Positions 1 through 11,339 of a stretch of DNA of 64,000 bases are shown here, one piece after another. A program made the translations under genes and the position numbers. Every line of letters begins with the position of its first letter. Within the stretch, counting starts at the first letter, position 1. The stretch covers positions 14,902,001 through 14,966,000 of the forward strand of contig NC_060110.1 in assembly GCF_021155765.1 (NCBI RefSeq), read 5' to 3'. This DNA comes from Diprion similis (taxonomy: Eukaryota; Arthropoda; Insecta; Hymenoptera; Diprionidae). A model generated the notes under the pieces. That model saw only the letters and a program-made list of their open reading frames with translations, searched no databases and was not told the origin of the DNA.

Positions 1-3000
1 TGCTCATACTTAAAATCCTTCAGATTATATCGAGAGGGGTTTCGATTACACGTAGCTACGCTACCGTGCACCACCGACGTCTCGGTTGGTTCGATGTCCA
101 ATCACTTGTCCGCCAGTCATTTAATAGTCGTTATCAGCCACTCGAAATGACTAGGCACCTTTGACGGTGGTGCAGCCGTGAGTGCAGCGCGATGGTCTCC
201 TCTCAACCAAACCAGGTCAGAAAAACTCTGAGGACCACGATGCGACGAGGAGATGAACATACAGACCGTACGAAGCGTCGACGTTACACGCACCACACTC
301 GCATGTAAATTGAACATCCCTGATCACATGCGTGTCTACCGCTGCACCATAACGAAACCGCTGATATGTGTACCGACGAAGTTTATTATTACGCAATCCA
401 CATTCTGTGAACGACAGATGCGTTCGGGATAAGATCGGACGGAGAATGATCAGTTTCACCGAAATGGTACTTGTCCGGAAAAAGACCCTTAAGTTTAATT
501 TTTATTACACGATGCCATCGGCCGGAGCACGCGATGCACGCACTTCCATTCCTGATTCAATTTCACGCTCTTCTGAACTCGGTTAGGTATTTTATCTCCT
601 TTTCATCGGAAGTCGGGAGTCATGAACATTCTGGCACGATGCGACGATGCTCGTGTATATTCGGGAGCTGACCCTGCACACTGCGCCTTAATTGATCAGA
701 TGCAACCGATTTGTACGGGCTGCTTGAGATCGCGCCTCGAACCCAAATTATCATTTTATTCATTTTATCGTAATTACGCGAGCTTCCTAACCGTGTTGCT
801 TCGCGTTTGGACAACTCCTCGATACGACGTTACCGAAAATATTTATTTCGTTTCAAACCACGGGTAGTATATTCCTAAAAGTGGCGGCTAATTTCCAGCC
901 GTATTTGATCCGAGTGATGTCCCCGTTTCCGGGGTGCATGACTTGAAAACATTGAACGGCTCGTTGGAAAACTTGTTTCCAAGAAATCGGTAATGATCAT
1001 CAGACTGTCTTATGGCTTATTCCGGCAGATCCGTAAACGTTGGCACGATGCTTACGATTAGGCTTCCCAACGAGTTTCATGTTCTCGTAATTAGTACCGT
1101 TTGAAATTCCTGCTCAGAGTTGCATCAGTTGATTAGGATCTTCGCAATTTTGAACTTAAAATGTCTCACGGTCCTTTGTGTCCTTTACGGTGATAGTTGC
1201 TAAAGGATACCGTATGTATAACATGTTTTTGGTGAACCAACTCGAAGTAATCTTGATGCACCATCCGATATTGGCTCTCCAGATTATCCGATGGCGCCGT
1301 CGTCTGCTTTCCATTCCTCTTGAGACACACATGCATCAAGAACGACCTTGCAGCTCGCGCGAGGGCCGGTTCCCCATGAATTTAAGAAGTAACGCCGAGA
1401 AGCACCGGGAGGAGAACTCGATCTTGGTAACCACTACGCACATATTTGTTTCGCTTAAGTGAAATGCCGTGTTCTTTCTACTTGTGTTTTCAATTGACCG
1501 TCTAAAACCGCGAAACTCTGATACACGTATACCACTCAAGGGCACCTGAGTTGAGTTTATAACGCGATCGCGAATACATGACGCGGTTTTACTTTTGTTT
1601 GGAGATGAGATGGTTTCCCGTTTCAACCATTTCATCCCCATCTCATTTCTCATCTCACAGACGGAAGAATGCAAAGATGGAATTATGTTTTTTAAGATGT
1701 TGACGGCCTGCTAACACAGCCTCTTGAATATGCCTTCATCTTCGACAGAATTTATCATAATCTCGAGTCTTTCCTTTGTCCGGACTTTGGTACGCAGAAA
1801 ATGTTTACTCGGTTTGAGTAGGTACAAAGAAAAAAAATCACTATGCAAACCAATGTTATAAACCGACATGAATCATGCTGAATGACAATCAAGTGCTGCA
1901 CGTAATTGATAGCCTTCTTCCTATACTCATCCGTTATAGCCAGTCCACCAGGTGAAGAGCAAGCTTCGATATGAAAGGTGAAGACGATGGGGTATGCTTG
2001 GTATTGCAAAATATTTCAATTACTCTTATGCAAATATTACATGCCTGTGCACAATGTATCACGGACATATCTCATAGTCGCAACCGCAATAAGCAACGAT
2101 TCTAAATCATCCGGCGAAATATGAATTACTGCCCATATGGTAGTGAAAGTAGTGGAACATCTCTGCCTCATTCTTATTATTTCGTATTCTCATCAATCTG
2201 CACGTATGCTATCAGTTCATATTACAGACGCCAGCGTCATTTATTCTAACTTCGTGTTTGTGCTTATCGAATGGCAGGTTTGTTTGAAAAGCACCATTTT
2301 TATACGGCTACGTATAAGACGATACGAACGCAGTTGCGTGATGACCATGATAAAAACGTGGAACTAAGTACTTAAAACAAAGACTAGAGTATCAAATATT
2401 TGCTCTCTGCGCACAGCCACACATAATTATCGTCAGAAAATAAATTTCTGCTTGTATAAAGCGCAACTTAAGACGAACAGCGTTAAACTACTTTCACAAT
2501 GAAGTTGCAGGTTATAATTGAATGTGATCTAACATAATATGACCTGAATAGGCGCAGCCGGAAATGTAAATTCTGTTAAGTTGATCTATATCGGAATAAT
2601 TCATTGAGGGCATAAATTGAACTTGATGATCTTAATCCATCAACTCAGCCGTAAGAAAAATACTCGGACAATACAGAAACTTTATAAAATCTGAATTAAG
2701 AAAAAATGATTCTTTGACGATTTCGGTATTATTTTGAAAATTATTTCGCTGTAAAAATGTATGTCGCAATAATTATACTAGCTAAGTGAATTAAAGAATG
2801 TGATCACGAAATTAAGTATCCCTATGAAGATATTGAATAGTTTCAGACAAAGTTTTCTTTTAAAGACAATTTTTCTCTTTCTTATTTAATTTAGGACTTG
2901 TAGTACAGGAGGCAAAAGTAAGCGAGAAAAATTGAATAGGTCGAAATATTATGATCAACTAGACACGGTCTCCGCAGGTCTTTGAAGATGGACCATGGCG

Positions 3001-3264
3001 TAGCGAATTACGAATTACGAGCAAGCGTATGATGATGGCAGAACAATGCAAAATCAGCGCAGCCATAGGTTGGGGTCGAAGGTACGCAGACGCCATCGCT
3101 ATTCGTCATCGTAGGCGTACATATGCATACGGCCAGACTCGTCGCCGCCCTATACACATATAACCTTTGAACGACGCCGCAGGGTTCCTCCAGGAAGAGC
3201 GTTTATCGTCTATCTTGTTTCGTCTCCAAACATAATACGCGCGTGTATCGCCGATAGGAAACGG
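1..3264. other. Non-coding 5' flank, no recognisable gene
   Basis: I see no recognisable gene here. Open frames are short (112 codons at most), lack known motifs and show no codon bias. One minor structure is an inverted repeat at 1605-1613 (ATGAGATGG) and 1638-1646 (CCATCTCAT), with a 24-nt loop. The sequence is about 60% AT in the left part and becomes very AT-rich between 2.4 and 2.95 kb. The last 200 bases are more GC-rich and lead into the lectin promoter. Confidence 0.6.
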
Positions 3265-3304
3265 CTAATTAGTGCGGTTGAACCCGAAGTCTGACAGAGG
3301 GACT

Positions 3305-3339
3305 TCAGTCGACTGCAGGACGCAGTGATATTTGGACGT
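3305..3339 (+). promoter_or_regulatory. Initiator + DPE core promoter of the lectin gene
   Basis: TCAGTC at 3305-3310 matches the insect Initiator consensus TCAKTY exactly, which puts +1 at A3307. GGACG at 3334-3338 matches the downstream promoter element consensus RGWYV and starts exactly at +28, the spacing that DPE function requires in Drosophila. No TATA box lies near -30, as expected of a DPE promoter. The resulting 5' UTR would be 76 nt, ending at the ATG at 3383. Motifs and spacing are seen in the sequence; use as the actual start site is inferred. Confidence 0.6.
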
Positions 3340-3382
3340 TCTTGCGTGGTGATATTTTTTCCTACCTACGCGTTCTAAAGCC

Positions 3383-4695
3383 ATGTGGAAATTGCTGGTC
3401 ATCCTCCTTTCCAGCGGAGTCTTCGGTGGTCCGTTGGAGAACGAATCGCCGCCGGCCTTCAGACCTGGCAGCCTCGGAACTGCGGAAGAACCGTGCCATT
3501 GTCCTTCGCCCTCAATGTCTTCTGCCCAGATCGAATCACCCACCATGGCGAATCGCCCTCAGCTCTCCTCTGGCACCGGTATCCGCACCAATTCGTTGCA
3601 CAACCTGGTCTACAACGGAATGCCTTGTGTATGCAGCCTCGGTCCCTCCAGGATTCCGATAAGGGACGACTACGTTTACACGCCGGGCATCGGCTCGCAC
3701 AAACTTCACACGCGAGCTATGGTCTGGAACGACGCGAGGAAGGTCTGCAACGACGAAGGCGGCCACCTTGCTATCATTAACTCTGTCTCCGAGGCTCGGG
3801 TAACGTTATATTTGTTGATAAAGGACACGCGATTCACCTTGATGACATACAAGTGCTATTCAACACCGCGAGATATTTTTTTCAACTTCAAAATTGCACA
3901 CACGTTTATCGCTGTATTGAATGTATTTTGAGTGTCGTATAAAGTGTAGGTACTTGTGGTGTCTTGAGTACCATAATGCAATTACTGGGTTGGGAAATGG
4001 CGCCGTTGAATGTGCCTGTACTTTAACTATAAATACTGTATTTGGTTAAAAATGACTAACTCTTTGATAATCTACTTAGGGGACTGTATGGCAGGACAGA
4101 GGAGACGAGTCTGTCACACCGGCTTACGATTAGCCTACCGTATAATGAATTTTCGTCATGATGATTTCTTTCCGAAAAAAATATTCCATTTAACTTAACT
4201 GACAAGAGAATTAGGCTATTAAAAATGAATCTAAGCCACTGATCGAGTAAGCCTTATCATAAGCCTAAAATCGATTCGTTGTAAATTCTTAGCCGGAATT
4301 ATTGTGGCTTAGATGAAGATTACAAGATAATTAAATCTACGTGATAATTACGATGGCTGATAACTCCCTTGAAATAGAAAATTCCTTGTCATCCCCAGGT
4401 GCTGATGGACATATTCAACAGGTCAAGTCCGGTGAAGGGCGCAGCCTACGATCACGTGGCGTACCTTGGAATTCACGACCTGTACAAAGAGGGCGAATGG
4501 GTTACGATTTCAGGGGAATCTTTGGCTCAAACTGGATATACCAGATGGACAGACAAGTGGGGTGGTCAGCCAGACAACGGTGATGGCAAACAGAACTGTG
4601 GTGTGTTGTACAAGGAAGGAGGCATGGACGACGTATTCTGCGAGGCAGCTTTTGCATACTTCTGCGAACTGCCCACAATTCAATTCATCAATTGA
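3383..4695 (+). CDS. Secreted C-type lectin, two exons (3383-3799, 4399-4695)
   Basis: Exon 1 encodes residues 1-139 and ends in CGG before a GTAACG donor at 3800. Exon 2 starts after CCCCAG at 4399 and encodes residues 140-237 up to the TGA at 4693-4695; the intron is phase 0 and 599 bp. Residues 1-15 (MWKLLVILLSSGVFG) are a signal peptide, so the protein should be secreted. A Pro/Ser-rich linker with two CxC pairs (C38/C40, C82/C84) follows. The C-type lectin domain runs from about 92 to 231. Its canonical cysteines are C122 with C228 and C206 with C220; a WIGL-like YLGI lies at 161-164. The ligand loop carries QPD at 196-198, the motif linked with galactose-type specificity in the family, and MDD at 215-217 replaces the usual WND calcium site. 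The family resembles the insect hemolymph LPS-binding lectins that recognise microbial sugars. The splice joins the domain seamlessly. Family assignment is firm; sugar specificity is inferred. Confidence 0.92.
3800..4398 (+). other. Intron of the C-type lectin gene
   Basis: The intron is bounded by GTAACG and CCCCAG, is AT-rich and has stop codons in all frames. Two related stretches with 'gcttacgattagcctac'-like sequence (about 4125) and 'taagccttatcataagcct' (about 4250) give a short internal inverted similarity. No other gene is seen in it. Confidence 0.85.
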
Positions 4696-4847
4696 TTCGA
4701 TTGTCGCAATAGCCGATCTTCGCAGAATTCCGTTCACCGTATGATACCTGATTTATTTTATTTGTCAATTTCGAAAATGGTGTCGACTGTAAAATCTTCT
4801 TTCTAGTATTTTGCTCGAACTTAGAGATTGAATACATTGTTATTTGC

Positions 4848-4853
4848 AATAAA
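4848..4853 (+). terminator. Poly(A) signal AATAAA of the lectin gene
   Basis: This is a canonical AATAAA 153 nt after the lectin stop codon, followed by a T-rich/GT-containing stretch at about 4861-4880. It would give a 3' UTR of roughly 170-180 nt. No earlier canonical AATAAA lies between the stop and this site. Confidence 0.7.
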
Positions 4854-4879
4854 AATGAATTTGCTTTTCAAGTTTGATC

Positions 4880-7800
4880 GTCACGCAGCGCAAAATCTAC
4901 GACTTATACATATCTGGTTGTAGTTTATAATGCTGGTCGGAGAATTCATACAAAACGCAATACGGTTACAGTGCGGTCGAGCTTAAGTCACGATTCTGAT
5001 GCATCATGCCTCTTTGTGTGGTTGAAAAAACATTTTTTCTTCCCCGGCTCAGAGTTTTTACACCTCGTTAGCAAATATCTGTACCGATGCTCGAGAACTT
5101 CAATTGGCACAACCTTTTTATTTTAGTTCTGAAATTTTTTGACCAACTGTTTAGCGCACGATTAACCCAGGTGTGTGCTGTTCGTGAGAGTACGCGGTGA
5201 ATCGTCATTGGCAGGATGACGTTACTCATTTTACTGGATATCCTTGCTAATTGCCAACAAACATCGCTGCCGGCATATGCAAGAAGTTCCAAAGGATCGC
5301 ATGTAGCTGACGCTCCCTAACTGAGCCTTGGCTCCTGCACTCGTTGTGCCATTCTGGCTTAACACACCTCGCGGCGTAGTCTAGTTCATAAATATCGAAA
5401 CAAGGAGATTAAATCCGCCGGGTTTACAGGCGCTTCATAAATTTTGAATTCTCAATCTGACGGTAGCACTGCAGCTAAAGTCGTCGATCGATGTATGTGT
5501 GTTGCAATATATGCTACGTCGATTTCCACTTCTTTTTCTTCTCTGAAAATCAAGAACCAGTTGGCAATCATTGCCGTAAGTAGTCACGCCACCGACGAAA
5601 GATACTGCCAATTGGGTGATTCAATTTACCATTAAGATAGGTAGATCTGTTAATTACTGTAATTCATTAACCTTACACATATGCGCACTCGATGCAGCTC
5701 GATAGATATTAACTAATATAACTTTGAATTCCATACAGTTTCATTTGAGATGTGAAAAGATATTAGAATTCTCTACATCATAACCTCAGATGCCACTGTG
5801 CACATATAAGAAATCTCCGGTGAGATATCATAGCGTATTGCGTGAAAATATATTAGTTACAAATGCATAATCTTGTTTCATTCCTAGATCGAAATTTTCC
5901 TATGTTTACCAATTACCGAAACTTCATTTTAGATGAGAATTGCTTCCATGATTTTTCAACTAATATTATCTTTAGTTAGTTTTGAAATTTTACCTTAGAA
6001 TTGATTTCACTCCATGAACAATCTGACTTAAACTATAACTTTTCTTTTTCCTCAATCTTGATTTTCATAGGTAGAAACCCGAAAGCTGATTGATCGATAT
6101 CTCATGTGACAAGCTCATTTCGACCCGGAAACTAGAGAAAAATGAAGCAATATTATAATTTTTACTACATGCGTACAACACTGTATCGGTGTCCACATAT
6201 ACACTAGGCATTCTGTGAGTAGAATGTTCCGCAATAACATGCTTCGAGTATGTGCTTCGTGCACAAGCCTCAATTATAACGGGCCGGGCGAAAATGCTGT
6301 TTAAATTGCAGGTTCGCGCCACTTCGGTGCGTAAAGTTGTTTTTCCCCCGCCCCCGCCGCCCCCTTCCTCTCTTTCACCCTCTTCATTGATTCAAGTCAA
6401 TGAGCAGTCCTTGTGGTTCAATGATTCCATCAAACGTTCCAACTTTACGCAAAGATGTAGATCAGTGCCGCACTAAAGAGTCCGTTACACTGAAAAACTG
6501 AAGTATTCTACCCTGATCTGCATTTTTGTAGGGAGACCACCGTGGATTTTTTACTATGAAGATTCAATCGTAAAAAAATGAATCGATTTGGCCCTGAATC
6601 ACAATACGTGCAGATTTTACTGTAAGATGTTTTTCACTCAGTTTCTTCTTGAATGGAGAGTCATTTGCGTAAGAAGCAATGAGTATACCATGCCAAACCG
6701 GATACGGTAAGATCAGACCAGAATAACCCTGAGCGCAACGATGTCCCCTTGCTTAAGCTCCAGGAACAAAGTAATCAACTACAAACCACAGATTTTTCTA
6801 TTTCCTCAGCTGCTTAGTGAGGGAATAAAAATTCAATCCAAGGTGCAGTGATGTTTGACCAGGTACCACAGTACTTACAGCGACTGTTGATAAACAATGT
6901 GTCAAAAATCCAAAAGACCATAGAATTACAGTATAGCAATATAAAAATATTTTCTCGGTTCTTGAAAAGTTAAGCGATGGATCCTCGTCCATGGCGGAGC
7001 CTGCAAAGAATTTCTATACCGAGGAGTGCACGGAACCCGAGCCACTTCAGGCTAATGTCACACGGCTAGGGAAGGCGCAGGTGCAGATTCATGATTCGTT
7101 CGCGAGGTCGATTAAAATACCAACGTTCGTGGTTTTAAATAACAATAGGCCAGAGGTTTTAGCTCTAAACATCTCTGTCGGGATGTATTGTTCGCCTGTG
7201 GAGATGGCAAAAGGAGCTATAAGTCATTACACGTCAAGATGTTGATTATGATCTCCATTGTAGCCACCGTGTCGTGAGCATTGTTCGCGAACCACAGAGC
7301 CACCTGTATACCTAGACTTTGCTGTCTCAAACCTAGGCTTCGGTACGTTTCATTCCTCTGTACAGCTGTATTCGCAACCGAGATTTCCGTGCGCTAGAAA
7401 GCAGATCCTAGCTGCCCCCATCTGCACAGCACTGTGCACCATACCTACGCCCAGGTGGCCCACGCTACATATCGATCTGGAAAACACAGATTTAATGCAG
7501 CATCCTGAATCTGAATGGCGTTCTCACGATACGTTTGTAATAAAATTGCGGGATCTTTCTTAGTTAGAGGTAAAGCTAGTCCTTTGAATATTGGCACTTA
7601 GAGGGTGCATGGGAAACGGGAAGAAGAGCCAAGAACTGAACACTGAATTTTATATCTCGAAGAGAAGAACTTATTAAAGAAAATTCAAAAGAATCATGCT
7701 AATATGGACTTCAAGGGCTGTGAATGATCGTCGAAGTGACGGTGCCTTTGAAGGGCCAGCTGAGCATGCGTGTTCTTAAAAGTAACAACTCAAAATATTC

Positions 7801-9910
7801 GACCGGTAATTTCAAGAAGCTGAGGAATAATATGTAGGTACGTATACTTAAGGGCTCTACAAAATAAAAAATATTCCAACGAAACGGTTGACTGCTTTAT
7901 TCGACACATGAAGGCTGAAGGGTTTGGAGACTGAATTAGTCATCATAGCCTTAAATCGGTTACCTAATCACTTGGCAGATTATGTGGTACGTATTTATTG
8001 ACAAAGTTCGATAATCATGGTCCATAATCAGTTCCTCAAATATAACAAGGTGAAGAATCGCACTAAGATCTGCAACAACTTTGCTTGGAAATGAAATCGC
8101 ACTGTCAGAAGGTAGCAATCGAACAGAGTCGTCCGACGGGAGGCCAGTTTCTCGTTCACGCGCCATCGAGCGCAGATCCGCGAACCACGACCGGCGCGCT
8201 TGGTTATAGATTTTGTCTTCCTGTCCCTCGACATTGTCCCGAGCTCTCTCAATTCCCGAGACTTCAGCTTCCATGTAAGACTTTATGATATTTTCTGTTA
8301 TTTTTGACATAAGGTTATAGTTTATGGTACCAGATGCTGCGCGGGATCGAAGAAGGAGAGTCGGAAGACTTAGAGGGAGGAAAAAGTGATATTGTTGTCT
8401 CATAGAAAGCAATGCAACAGCCGAGAAAGAGAAAGAGGCAGAAGGCATCAAAAAAATGAAATAAGATTGTGGGAAAGACGGTAAAATGTGAAAGAAGAAA
8501 CGGGGACTAAACGGAAAACGGAGCTCTTGTGACCGGCCAATCTAGGATGGTGCCATATTTTTTTTCTTCTCTTTCATTGAACGGGGATACATAATGCGAC
8601 GACGGTGGCTAGCCAACATAGAGATTCCATTAGTTTATCCGTGTCAGTCGCGTAATTTGGAATGAGAAATACGTGCGTTGCCGATTATGCTCAGTCCCGA
8701 ACGGTACATCCTAAGCACAATATCTCACAATGCAGGGGACCAGTGCACGTGCCATGTGTGCTATGGGTGAAACGTAAGCTCTAGTCTGTATAAAAATGAG
8801 AAAGCACTAATTCCAGAAGGAAGAAAATAACAAGGATCAACTACGAAGTCAAGTGGAATAACTGAAATCTGGAAAAATAATGAGAGGAATTGATTACAAG
8901 TCATGCTTAATATACTCGTATTCGTTTAAGACGGTTTTGTTTGTTGTTCGGATAGTCCGGCCATTTCATTGGCTGGCAGTCTGGCTCAAGTTACTGAGAC
9001 AGGAATCCTTATCCTTATCTGGTCCCGCTTCCTACCTCGGATAATCGGGTCGACTCTCTTCTGGACTTGAAACACGATATCAATACCGCAACGTCAACAA
9101 TCCTCCTGCTGTCGCATGTCCAAGTATCACTGTTCTCCATTCTTGTAATTTCGTCGATAAGGCCGCGCGTGTACCACGATCGCGATCACATCTTGAGATG
9201 TTTATAACAGTTATCGGATTTTACAGTTCCTCTATTTACCACCTATTCCCGGATTTTCTCTACGTACTCTACCCGTTTTCTAAGCTGGCCTTATGGCCTC
9301 GGGGCGATTGCACCAGGTGAGCGCGATATTTCACGCTTAGTTAGCAGAACTCGAAAGTTTATACGATGGACCAAATAAGTTCTCCGGTGCAGATCGTTGT
9401 GTTCACCGCGTTACTCCTTGAAGTCAGCTCAAGCTCATAAAGCAAATCCAGCTTGTCGGATACGTGGAGAAAATTTATGCTCGAACTTCTCGAATGGTCG
9501 TTTATTTGCAGCACTTATGGCACCCTTGCCTTTCAAGACTACAGCCCAAATCTTATCAATTATGAAAGTAGACTTATCTGAATTATTATTCCAAATAAAT
9601 CTAACTTTGGAACATGAAAGTTGAATGGAGTGTGAAAGAAATGTTTCATACTTTGATATTCGTATGATTTACCTGATTTATACTTTCGTTTTAGTGTTAT
9701 ATTGCTTATTATTGTTAACCCCGCCCTTGAGTTCAATTCCGAAAAAAATATGTCGAAAACGTAGCTAATCAACTAGAGTGAAGTATGTAGAGTGTTTGCG
9801 TCGGATTTTAAAATGCAACAGTAATTTTGCGTCGAGTGTAATCCATGCTACTCAGCTTCAATTTCTCTGTTTCTTAATTTGAACAGCACGCACTGTCGAT
9901 CGGTTTGTCC
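4880..9910. other. Intergenic sequence, no supported gene
   Basis: No protein family is recognisable on either strand. Frames that begin with a true ATG exist at 6991 (+, 84 codons), 6992 (-, 64 codons, with a GTAAGT donor-like site inside) and 8451 (-, 163 codons). None has a recognisable motif, codon bias or matching acceptor exons. A pyrimidine-rich CCCCCGCCCCCGCCGCCCCC tract lies at about 6345-6364. The region probably holds regulatory or non-coding transcribed DNA, but nothing can be named. Confidence 0.5.
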
Positions 9911-9911
9911 G

Positions 9912-9931
9912 TCAGTCAGTCGACTGCAGTG
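9912..9931 (+). promoter_or_regulatory. Double Initiator-like site (candidate transcription start)
   Basis: TCAGTCAGTC contains two overlapping perfect Initiator matches (A at 9914 and 9918). The second continues as TCAGTCGACTGCAG, the same 14-mer that forms the lectin Initiator at 3305. No DPE match sits at +28 from either A (the nearest GGTTC is at 9952, about +35), and there is no TATA box. It is a weaker promoter candidate than the lectin one, and no coding exon downstream can be assigned to it. Confidence 0.25.
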
Positions 9932-10696
9932 AGCGAGCAAGTTCTCGCGAAGGTTCGGGTACATCTTACGTTCATTTCAGTTCAAAGAACTCGTCGCCTG
10001 TTTCAATATTTATTGTGGGATACCTACAGGCGCCTACAACGTTTTCTTACTCCGAACCAATGGAACAGAGCGTACATGTAGCTTCGATGCAACGTTTGTC
10101 TTCGTTTAGAAATTACGCCGGGACCGTCCGGCTCTTGCCCTGCAGCACTTACGTAATACAGCGCTTCCAACTTGCAGGAAAATAGAGTTTGCTTTACCAC
10201 CGACAACTGATCACACACAAGCTACCGATGGACCGGACAGACGGACGGAAGGTATGACATTAAAGTCCAAACTGCACTCAGCGATATATGTATAATACAT
10301 GCAAATGCGTATCTATATGTACTCACCTATGTACACATATGGGACTGATCAAGATACGAAATCTAGAGCGTACGGAGAATAGTGATTATTAATTACGATA
10401 TACGTTTAATTCCGTAGATATATATGTATAAGAAGAAAAGCGGTACTCGGGTATCCTTACACTTATATACATACATCCCGCTTGGGTAGACTCCGTGTAT
10501 CGTGTAGATTAAATTAACACGTACTAGATTTATCACTCACATTCCACGTCTATCAGCAGTTATAGATCACCGATGTACTTCCATAATATCACCTTGTGAA
10601 AGTTCTTCAATGAGCTTCAGTTCGGAATTAAAGTTGTATGGGTATGCAACTCATTGATTCTCATCCAGGCAAATTCGGAGGGCAGCGTTAGTTAGT

Positions 10697-10698
<2 letters not shown>

Positions 10699-10727
<29 letters not shown>
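10699..10727. repeat. 29-nt homopolymeric T tract
   Basis: Twenty-nine consecutive T residues flanked by GTTAGTTA and ACGAATATTCG. On the - strand this reads as a poly(A) run and could be the tail of an old retroposed copy, but I see no recognisable retroelement body or target-site duplication next to it. It may equally be a plain microsatellite. Confidence 0.8.
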
Positions 10728-10729
<2 letters not shown>

Positions 10730-11040
10730 GAATATTCGTATAAACAATTATGGAAGTAATTATTGCTGCCAGAATCGAGAAGATAATTGACGAAAACGTG
10801 TTCTATCAATTGTGTATTTATTTTGAAGTTTTTCCAAACAAATGGGATTACATTTTGTAATCAACAAAAACTTATTCGATTTCAATGCTGTAAAGTAATG
10901 TATGTTATAAAATAAATGAATCATTTATCAGTGTCTCTGGGGTGAAGCCAATTTTTCAAAAATTAATATTCATCAAGAACGTTTACTTTCATGAACTGTT
11001 TTTGCAACGGTTTTTTGATGCTGGTACTTTAGCAGGAAGT

Positions 11041-11337
11041 ATTCTTGGAATACTGAATAATTAGTGAAAACAAATATTGTACTTTAAGACTCTAGAACTT
11101 TATTTAATCAATTCTATTTCATGATACACAAGTTGAACAACCCAGGCGCCAACTCTTCGCTTCATATATTAACACTTCTTTTGGCGAGACGGATATTCTT
11201 GAATAATTAGTCATCCGCAATATTACTGTGTACCCAAGATCCTCAAAAGTTGTCGGTTAATTCTATTTCCTAATACACCCGTTGAACAGGGCTGACGCCC
11301 AGCTCTTTGCCTCGTTTTCGTGAAATAACGAAGGACA
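11041..11337. repeat. Ancient tandem duplication, two diverged copies of about 147 bp
   Basis: Copy 1 is about 11041-11189 and copy 2 about 11190-11337. Shared blocks in order are ATTCTTGGAA / ATTCTTGAATAATTAG, AATTCTATTTC, ATACAC and GTTGAACA, then a diverged GGCGCC / GACGCC block and CTCTTCGC / CTCTTTGC. The offset between matching blocks is 146-149 bases. The copies are heavily diverged (many substitutions, small indels), so the duplication is old. No coding capacity is conserved between them. Confidence 0.7.
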
Positions 11338-11339
11338 GC

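Noticed and set aside
6798..7245. Divergent ATG frames starting at 6991 (+) and 6992 (-), the latter with a GTAAGT donor inside a hydrophobic segment (odorant-receptor-like at first sight)
   Set aside because: No matching acceptor exon or receptor motif was found for the - frame, and no family is recognised for the + frame. The resemblance rests on hydrophobicity only.
7960..8451. 163-codon frame on the - strand with a hydrophobic N-terminus
   Set aside because: Starts at a real ATG, but I recognise no family, see no clear promoter and find no consistent codon preference. RNA evidence would be needed to revive it.
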